NCBI GenBank assembly: GCA_902806305.1
Contig: CADCWC010000023.1
Span: forward strand, 1 to 11,489
Direction of reading: 5' to 3'
DNA: 11,489 bases
Origin: an uncultured Thermoleophilia bacterium
Lineage (GTDB): Bacteria; Actinomycetota; Thermoleophilia; Gaiellales; F1-60-MAGs149
Under the pieces are notes generated by a model. It was not told the origin of the DNA and did no database searches. It saw only the letters and a list, made by a program, of their open reading frames with translations. Positions 6,586-11,489 of the stretch are shown piece by piece. Both the position numbers and the translations under genes were made by a program. The first letter of the stretch is position 1; each line of letters begins with the position of its first letter.

Positions 6586-7599
6586 TCACAGGCGGAGGTC
6601 GCGCGCGAGGCGCTCCGCCTCGTCCACCCACCGCGCGCACAGCGCCAGCCCGGCCGCCCGCGCCGCGTAACGGACGCCGGGATCGACCGTGTCGCCGTGC
6701 CCGTAGTCGCGGTGCTCGTCCGCGCTCGCGTGCTCGAGGCAGAACGCGGTCAGCCAGTCGTACTTCACGGCCGATGCGCAGACGCCGAGCCGCACCAGCC
6801 TCGCGTCGCCTCGCCACCCGGCGTCCGCGAGGCCTCGGAGGTAGGCACGCGTGAGCGACGCGTCGAGGTCGTCGAGCTGCTCGTGCGGCAGCAGCATGTC
6901 GAACACGGAGTCGGGGACGAGGTTGCCGACGTCCTCCCCCAGCGCGCCGTCGCCGACGAAGGCCCAGTCGACCAGCACGACCTCTCCGCCGGGCCGAAGG
7001 AGGAGGTTGTTCGGCCACACGTCGAGATGACACACCGTGCGGGGCAGCCGCTCCATCAGGTCGAGCAGCCACGCCCTCCGCTCGTGGAGACGGACCAGGC
7101 CGCGGCGGACGGACGCGTCCATGTGCGCGCGCACGAGCGGTTGCGCCCACGCCCGGTCGTCGCCGAGCAGCGCCCAGCGCGCGGGCCGCGACGTGCTGTA
7201 GGTGCGCAGGAATCGCCGGCTGAGCCACGGCTCGTCCGGAAGGTCGCGGCGACCCTGCGACCGGCCCAGAGCCTCGGTCGCGACCTCGAGGTCGCGGATC
7301 CCCAGCGCCGCACCGTGCCGGCCCTCGACGTGCTCGAGCCGCAGCTCCACGTCGCCCTCGCGCGACGTCGTCACGCCGACCAGGTGGGGTGCGCGGAGTC
7401 CGAGCCGCTCGGGGAGGCACGACTGGTAAACGTGCGCCTCGCGTCGCCAATAGTTCCAGTGCCGCGGGTCGTCGGACGCCGCCCAGTGCTCGGGTGCCTC
7501 CCGCCGCCGCGTCAGCACCTTGCGCACCGTGTCGCCCTCCCGCCAGACGCCGGCGGTCACCCCGTTCAGCGGGTTGTGCGTGAGCGGCGTGGCGGCCAT
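6586..7599 (-). CDS. APH-fold phosphotransferase (337 aa), substrate unknown
   Basis: The protein has the aminoglycoside-phosphotransferase/choline-kinase-like fold. VRKVLTRR (25-32) supplies the putative ATP-binding Lys27, and YWRREAHVY (50-58) the partner Glu54. The catalytic loop is VCHLDVWPNNLLL (189-201), with His191, Asp193 and Asn198. The magnesium-binding VLVDWAF follows, with Asp211. The start fits: HNPLNGVTAGVWREGD at residues 8-23 forms the nucleotide loop, and the ATG lies 6 nt after a TATCGT box. There is no Shine-Dalgarno sequence. Family members phosphorylate small molecules such as antibiotics, choline or sugars; nothing here tells which. It lies 54 nt downstream of the beta-CASP gene on the same strand but appears to have its own promoter. 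I would not call it an antibiotic-resistance gene on this evidence. Confidence 0.85.
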   Translation of the reverse strand: MAATPLTHNPLNGVTAGVWREGDTVRKVLTRRREAPEHWAASDDPRHWNYWRREAHVYQSCLPERLGLRAPHLVGVTTSREGDVELRLEHVEGRHGAALGIRDLEVATEALGRSQGRRDLPDEPWLSRRFLRTYSTSRPARWALLGDDRAWAQPLVRAHMDASVRRGLVRLHERRAWLLDLMERLPRTVCHLDVWPNNLLLRPGGEVVLVDWAFVGDGALGEDVGNLVPDSVFDMLLPHEQLDDLDASLTRAYLRGLADAGWRGDARLVRLGVCASAVKYDWLTAFCLEHASADEHRDYGHGDTVDPGVRYAARAAGLALCARWVDEAERLARDLRL

Positions 7600-7605
7600 C
7601 GGAGC

Positions 7606-7611
7606 ACGATA
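7606..7611 (-). promoter_or_regulatory. -10 box of the phosphotransferase gene, likely leaderless
   Basis: On the minus strand TATCGT (TANNNT consensus) is followed by exactly 6 nt (GCTCCG) and then the ATG. Transcription would start at or within a base of the A of ATG. No Shine-Dalgarno sequence is present and no clear -35 hexamer is visible. Confidence 0.6.
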
Positions 7612-7653
7612 CGCGGCACGTCGATCCGGGTTGTGGGCCGTCGACGCCCGCGG

Positions 7654-10092
7654 TCAGGCCGAGCGTTTGTCGGCCTGGGGTGACGGCACGTTGACCGCGT
7701 CGCCGTCCTGGAGGGCGCGCACGTCGCGGTGTCCGGCCTGACGGAGCCGGTCGCCGAGCGCCCGCTTCGGCTCGTCCGAACCGTGCACCAGCAGCACGGG
7801 TACGTCACGGTCAGCGGGGGCGACCGCCCGCACGAGCTCCTCCTGGGAGGCGTGGTCGGGCGAGGGCGTCCACTGCCATCGACAGTGGATCGTCGTGGTC
7901 TGGATCTGCCCGTCCTCGCCGACCACCTCGAGCGTGTCGCCGCGCTTGCGCCCGCGGGCGTTGAGCCCCGAGTAGCCGGTGAAGAAGACGCCGCACTCCC
8001 GATGCTGGGCCGCCGCGAAGGCGAGTCGGCCGGAGCGCCGCTCGAGCGCGGACGCGCCGCCGACGATCACGTAGCCAGGTTCGGACATCAGCTCGTCGGC
8101 GTCGAAGTCGGGGCCGATCGGGCGCACGTCGGGGTAGCGGACGGGGGCGAGCCAGCCGTCGCGGTCGCCCGCGCGATAGCGCTCGAGCACGCGACGCGCG
8201 AGCGGCGTCATGTAGACCGGCGCCTCGGGGAGCGCGCCGGTCGAGAACGCCTCGGCGAGCAGCGCGGCGAGCTCCTGGGCGCGACCGATGTTCGTGGCCG
8301 GGAAGACGGCGCAGCCGCCGCCGGTGACGACGGCCTCGACCTCGCGCAGCAGCGCGCCCTCGTAGTCGGCGCGCGACGGGCGCCGGTCGCCGAGCGTCGA
8401 CTCGAGCAGGACGGCGTGCGCGCCCGCCACCGGCAGCGGGTCGTCCGGGCGGAGCGTCCGCAGCCCCGTGCCGCCGAGGTCGCCCGAGTAGACGATCGTC
8501 AGGCCGTCCACGTAGCGCAGCCGCACGGCGCACGACCCGAGGCAGTGGGCCACGCGGTGCAGCGTCAGCTCGATCGCCCCGTCCAGGATCCGGTAGGTCT
8601 CGCCCGGGTCGCGGACCAGGATGCGGTCGCCGGGGATGTACGTCTCGGCGGCGTTCGCCTGGTACATCGCGAGCAGCTTCGTGGCCTTGGAGCAGTAGAC
8701 CCGCACGGCCGGCTGGGCGCGCAGCAGGTCCGGGATCGCGCCCATGTGGTCCCCGTGGGCGTGCGACAGGATCACCGCGTCGACGCCGGGCGGGATCGCC
8801 GCGCCGCGGCCCGACGAGCCGATGCCGCAGTCGAGCAGCACCCGCCTGCCCCCGTGCTCCACGAGGTAGGCCGAGGCGCCGATGCCGCCGCCGCCGATGA
8901 CCGTGATGCGCGCCGCGACGGGGCGCACCTCGATCCGGGGCACGACCGCCTCGGGTGCGAGCTCCACCGCCGCCGCGACCGCGACGGCGGTCGGCGCCGT
9001 GGCCCGCTGGCCGGCCGCCTTGGCGGCGGCCGAGAGCGGCAGCTCGGAGGTCGTGATCGGCGGCGTCGGCGGTGACGTGACCGGCAGCGGCACGGCCGCC
9101 GGGACGACGTCGGCGGGCGGTGCCGCGGTCCGCACGCGCGCCCAGCGGGCGATCGCCGAGGCGGCCTCGAGCAGCTCCGCGTCCCCGGCGGCAGGCTGAT
9201 CGAGCCGCTCCAGCGTGGCTGCGGCCACGGCCCGCGCTGCGCGGAGCAGGTCCTCGGGCGTCGGCTCGGCGCCGCGCGCGCGTTGCGCCGCCGCCACGAC
9301 GGCCACCGTCTCGGCCCGCGCCGCCTCCGCCTCCGCGCGCGCGGCGGCGAGCTGCTCGCCGAGCGCCTCCACCTCGCGTCGCACGCCCGCCGCCTCGTCC
9401 CGAGCCGCACCCGCCTCGACGCGGGCGGCATCGGCACGGCGCTCGGCCGCGTCGCGGCCCTCGTGCAGCTCGAGCAGCACCGCCCCGGTCGGGCCTGCCT
9501 CGATCTGGTCGTGCAGCTCGGAGATCTGGTGCAACGCCTTGTCACGCGCCGAGGTCAGGTCGCTCCGCGTGTCCTGGTGGGCCTGGCGCTCGTCGCGGAG
9601 CTTGCGGTCCTTCTCGAGCAGCTTCTCGCGGGTGCGCTGGAGCTCGAGCGCCAGCCGCTCCCGCTCGCGCTGGCTGCGATCGAGCTCATCCCGCAACGCG
9701 TCGAGATCCTCGCTGCCCTCCGTGCCCGGCTCGAACACCTCCTGCTCGGCGACGGGCTCGAGGCTCTCGTCGCTCACGAGCCGCATCGCCACGGGCTTGG
9801 CCAGCGTCATCGAGGCCCCGGAGCGGAGGAGCGTCAGGGCGACGCGCGGGACGCCGTAGCGGCCGACGAGATCGTCGACGGGCTCGTGCAGCTCGTTGCC
9901 GGGCACGGCCCCCCCGGCGTGCTCGAGCAGGCGGTCGACGCCGTGCGGCCAGACGAGCGGTGTGCGGCGGGCGTCGCGCGCGAAGCTCTCGTCGCGGATG
10001 AGTGCGCCGATGCGCTCCAGGACCTCGTCCGGGACCCACGCAGGCGCCTTCCGCATGACGGGAGTGCCTCTGCGCCTGGTCCTCTGGGCCAT
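7654..10092 (-). CDS. Metallo-beta-lactamase/beta-CASP protein with N-terminal coiled coil (812 aa)
   Basis: The C-terminal half (about 395-790) is a complete MBL/beta-CASP unit as in CPSF73-like RNases. SHAHGDHMG gives His444, His446, Asp448 and His449; VAHCLGS gives His516, and YSGDLGG gives Asp538. The beta-CASP motifs are LLESTLGDR (Glu564, motif A), PDHAS (His747, motif B) and LLVHG (His770, motif C). NIGRAQEL and FFTGYSG are also typical. All catalytic positions look intact, so it probably cuts RNA. Residues about 128-270 are a heptad-like, Glu/Arg/Ala-rich coiled coil, followed by a helical stretch and an Ala/Pro linker (about 320-385). Residues 1-120 form an unrecognised domain. The ATG at 10092 was chosen because TACCCT lies 6 nt upstream. 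The ATG at 10056 (AGAGG 10 nt upstream, 800 aa) is the alternative. The target and role are unknown. Confidence 0.85.
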   Translation of the reverse strand: MAQRTRRRGTPVMRKAPAWVPDEVLERIGALIRDESFARDARRTPLVWPHGVDRLLEHAGGAVPGNELHEPVDDLVGRYGVPRVALTLLRSGASMTLAKPVAMRLVSDESLEPVAEQEVFEPGTEGSEDLDALRDELDRSQRERERLALELQRTREKLLEKDRKLRDERQAHQDTRSDLTSARDKALHQISELHDQIEAGPTGAVLLELHEGRDAAERRADAARVEAGAARDEAAGVRREVEALGEQLAAARAEAEAARAETVAVVAAAQRARGAEPTPEDLLRAARAVAAATLERLDQPAAGDAELLEAASAIARWARVRTAAPPADVVPAAVPLPVTSPPTPPITTSELPLSAAAKAAGQRATAPTAVAVAAAVELAPEAVVPRIEVRPVAARITVIGGGGIGASAYLVEHGGRRVLLDCGIGSSGRGAAIPPGVDAVILSHAHGDHMGAIPDLLRAQPAVRVYCSKATKLLAMYQANAAETYIPGDRILVRDPGETYRILDGAIELTLHRVAHCLGSCAVRLRYVDGLTIVYSGDLGGTGLRTLRPDDPLPVAGAHAVLLESTLGDRRPSRADYEGALLREVEAVVTGGGCAVFPATNIGRAQELAALLAEAFSTGALPEAPVYMTPLARRVLERYRAGDRDGWLAPVRYPDVRPIGPDFDADELMSEPGYVIVGGASALERRSGRLAFAAAQHRECGVFFTGYSGLNARGRKRGDTLEVVGEDGQIQTTTIHCRWQWTPSPDHASQEELVRAVAPADRDVPVLLVHGSDEPKRALGDRLRQAGHRDVRALQDGDAVNVPSPQADKRSA

Positions 10093-10098
10093 CCCCGA

Positions 10099-10104
10099 AG
10101 GGTA
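10099..10104 (-). promoter_or_regulatory. -10 box of the beta-CASP gene, likely leaderless
   Basis: On the minus strand TACCCT is followed by exactly 6 nt (TCGGGG) and then the ATG at 10090-10092. The GGGG abuts the ATG, too close to work as a Shine-Dalgarno. Spacing is the same as for the phosphotransferase and thermonuclease genes. Confidence 0.5.
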
Positions 10105-10163
10105 TTGCATCGGACCGCCGTGACCGGACGGGCCTCGCGCCGTTTCCGCGGGGCCGCATGGGC

Positions 10164-10169
10164 TACCGT
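10164..10169 (+). promoter_or_regulatory. Candidate -10 box of the EcsC-like gene
   Basis: TACCGT fits TANNNT and lies 32 nt before the GTG at 10202. Transcription would begin near 10176, giving a leader of about 26 nt that contains AGGAG at 10191-10195, six nt before the start. A weak TTTCCG at 10143-10148 could serve as -35, with short spacing. Confidence 0.4.
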
Positions 10170-10201
10170 GCCGCCCGAGAATCCGGCGCGAGGAGCAGGA
10201 C

Positions 10202-10951
10202 GTGGGGATGAAGGGCACGATCGCGAGAAAGGTGGGCGGTGTGGCCGCCGACCGCGCGCTCGACGAACTGGCCGACCGCCTCGCGGGCGCCACGCGCACC
10301 ACGATCGAGCACGTCGTGCGCACCCGCGGGCCGGCGATCGCGGCCGACGCCGACCTGTTCCGCCTGAAGCACCCCGAGCTGGACGGGGCGCCGCTCGACC
10401 GCGCCTACATCCGCGAACGCGCGCGGCGGCTGGGGGGCACGGGGCTCGTGACCGGCCTGCCGAGTGTCGTTCCGGCGGTCGGCACGGCCGTCGAGATCGC
10501 CGCCGCCGCGGCCGATGCGGCGGCGCTCACCTACGGGCAGGTCTCGCTGATCCTCGGGCTCGCGCACCTCCACGGCCGGGACGTCACCGATCGCGAGGCG
10601 CGGCGGCTCGACGTGCTGATGGTGCTCGGCCTGGACGCCGGGATCGTCTCACGGGAGGAGACCGTGCTGAAGGCGGAGGGGCACGACATCCCCCTCGCGT
10701 CCCTGAGCCGCAAGGACCTGCCGGACGCGGTCGTCGGTCGCCTGAACCGGTCGGTGGGCGAGCGGGTCGTGCATCGCATCGCGAACCGGCGCGCCCGGTC
10801 GCTGCTCGCCCGCCTGCTCCCGTTCGGTCTCGGCGTGGTCGTCGCCGGGACCACCGACTACCGGGCCGCGTCGTCGGTCGGCAGGGCGGCACAGACGTAC
10901 TTCGACTGGATCGAGAACGCGCGCGTCGACGTGCCCTCCGCCGTCAAGTAG
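10202..10951 (+). CDS. EcsC-like family protein (249 aa), function unknown
   Basis: The best match by eye is the EcsC family, named after a protein coded beside the EcsAB transporter of Bacillus; the biochemical role of the family is not established. Residues 79-122 hold the family-like core: a Gly/Pro turn (GLPSVVPAVGT), then a long Ala-rich hydrophobic stretch, then GQVSLILGLAHLHGRD. A second hydrophobic segment, LLPFGLGVVVAGTTDY (205-220), precedes the C-terminal VGRAAQTYF, also family-like. The hydrophobic stretches may contact the membrane but are not clean transmembrane helices. The GTG start has AGGAG 6 nt upstream; the ATG at 10208 is an alternative only two codons later. It is divergent from the beta-CASP gene and is not paired with an ABC transporter here. 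Confidence 0.6.
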   Translation: MGMKGTIARKVGGVAADRALDELADRLAGATRTTIEHVVRTRGPAIAADADLFRLKHPELDGAPLDRAYIRERARRLGGTGLVTGLPSVVPAVGTAVEIAAAAADAAALTYGQVSLILGLAHLHGRDVTDREARRLDVLMVLGLDAGIVSREETVLKAEGHDIPLASLSRKDLPDAVVGRLNRSVGERVVHRIANRRARSLLARLLPFGLGVVVAGTTDYRAASSVGRAAQTYFDWIENARVDVPSAVK

Positions 10952-10987
10952 GCACACGACCGCCGGTCTGCGCGCCGTGGCGGGCGC

Positions 10988-10993
10988 TACCGT
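10988..10993 (+). promoter_or_regulatory. -10 box of the thermonuclease-family gene, likely leaderless
   Basis: TACCGT is followed by exactly 6 nt (CGGCTC) and then the GTG at 11000. No Shine-Dalgarno sequence precedes the start. The hexamer equals the candidate box at 10164 of the neighbouring gene, where the start codon is much further away. Confidence 0.55.
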
Positions 10994-10999
10994 CGGCTC

Positions 11000-11489
11000 G
11001 TGCGCCTCCGCCGCCTCCTCATTCCCGTCGTGCTCGTCGTCCTCGCCGTCGTGGCGGGGCGCGTGGCAGCAGGCACGGTCCTCTCGCCGACGCCCTCCGG
11101 CGACCCGCTCGCGGGCCGGGTCGACCGTGTGGTCGACGGCGACACGCTCCGCGTCGACCTGCCGGGTGACGATCGCACCGTCCGGGTGATCGGCGTCGAC
11201 ACGCCCGAGGTCGCCCGCGACGGTCGGCCGGGGGCCTGCTACGGCGACGAGGCGCGCGCGTTCACCCGGAGCCTGCTCGACGACCGACAGGTGCGTCTGA
11301 CCCTCGGCGCCGAGCCGATCGACCGCTTCGGCCGCACGCTGGCCGCCGTTCGCCTGCTCGACGGGCCGGGGGCGGGTCGCGACCTGGCCCTCGCGCTGGC
11401 GCGCGGCGGCTACGCGCGCCCGCTCGCCATCGCCCCGAACGCCGCCAACGCGCCCGCGGTGGCCCAGGCCGTGGGCGAGGCCCGGCGCG
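11000..11489 (+). CDS. Thermonuclease (SNase)-family protein with N-terminal membrane segment, cut by right edge
   Basis: This is a staphylococcal-nuclease-like protein, expected to cleave DNA or RNA in a calcium-dependent way outside the cytoplasm. The visible part is 163 codons. Residues 1-5 are basic (MRLRR), and 6-25 form a hydrophobic signal peptide or anchor (LLIPVVLVVLAVVAG). The catalytic set is intact by comparison with SNase: Asp46 and Asp48 in VVDGDT, Arg62, Asp67 and Glu70 in VRVIGVDTPE, and Arg112 in DRFGRTLA. RGGYARPLAIAPN follows, as in the family's C-terminal helix region. The GTG start was chosen because the signal-like segment begins right there and TACCGT lies 6 nt upstream. 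The frame is open to the window edge, so the C-terminus and any extra domain are unseen. A signal peptidase site is not obvious, so it may stay anchored. Confidence 0.88.
   Translation, partial: MRLRRLLIPVVLVVLAVVAGRVAAGTVLSPTPSGDPLAGRVDRVVDGDTLRVDLPGDDRTVRVIGVDTPEVARDGRPGACYGDEARAFTRSLLDDRQVRLTLGAEPIDRFGRTLAAVRLLDGPGAGRDLALALARGGYARPLAIAPNAANAPAVAQAVGEARR

Noticed and set aside
5942..7450. A 502-codon minus-strand frame over the phosphotransferase and vsr genes
   Set aside because: It overlaps the phosphotransferase in another frame and runs antisense through vsr. The sequence is Arg/Pro/Ala-rich without motifs.
6586..7599. Calling the phosphotransferase an aminoglycoside-resistance enzyme
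   Set aside because: Only the general APH fold motifs are visible. The substrate side is not recognisable as any known resistance enzyme, and the genes around it give no support.
10093..10323. N-terminal extension of the beta-CASP protein by 77 residues
   Set aside because: It would overlap the start of the EcsC-like gene on the other strand and both candidate promoters. The -10 box spacing supports the ATG at 10092.
6123..10951. A defence island made of vsr, the beta-CASP protein and the thermonuclease
   Set aside because: The genes are on different strands with separate promoters, and no recognised defence, toxin-antitoxin, integrase or restriction gene lies among them. Three nuclease-like genes in 5 kb is suggestive but not enough.
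9283..11169. A 628-codon plus-strand frame opposite the coiled-coil part of the beta-CASP gene and over the EcsC-like gene
   Set aside because: It crosses two genes with recognisable protein families on opposite strands and has Arg-rich shadow composition. No start signal or domain supports it.

Overview
The window is GC-rich throughout, uses GTG starts freely, and carries TANNNT-type -10 boxes close to start codons. This points to a high-GC actinobacterium. A Thermoleophilia/Solirubrobacterales-like lineage is my best guess, but that is an inference from gene style and was not tested by a search. No rRNA, tRNA, CRISPR array, insertion sequence or prophage gene was recognised.

Region 1-5747 holds central carbon metabolism. 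On the minus strand, an isocitrate dehydrogenase gene (icd) is followed, one base after its stop, by a malate dehydrogenase gene (mdh) that runs off the left edge. Divergently, across a 247-bp intergenic region, lies a tight plus-strand operon. It encodes a succinate dehydrogenase flavoprotein (sdhA), an iron-sulfur protein (sdhB), a double CCG-domain cysteine-rich subunit (sdhE type) and a YbaK-family aminoacyl-tRNA deacylase. No membrane-anchor cytochrome b subunit is encoded in the operon. The third gene, together with an extra cysteine in the second cluster motif of SdhB, marks this as a non-classical 'type E' succinate:quinone oxidoreductase. The block therefore supplies three enzymes acting on TCA-cycle intermediates: isocitrate, succinate and malate.

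Region 5748-6585 has a strong GC hairpin and what looks like the 3' remnant of a minus-strand gene. It also carries a stand-alone Vsr-type mismatch endonuclease with no methyltransferase beside it.

Region 6586-11489 is a set of singletons: an APH-fold phosphotransferase (minus), a large metallo-beta-lactamase/beta-CASP protein with an N-terminal coiled coil (minus), an EcsC-like protein (plus), and a membrane-anchored or secreted thermonuclease-family protein cut by the right edge. Three of these genes share one arrangement: a TANNNT box, exactly 6 nt, then the start codon, with no usable Shine-Dalgarno sequence. I read this as leaderless transcription. By contrast, the icd and sdhA starts have clear Shine-Dalgarno sequences.

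The two observations most worth a second look are the coiled-coil beta-CASP protein and the type E succinate dehydrogenase with its predicted second [4Fe-4S] cluster. I did not find a clearly new multi-gene system.
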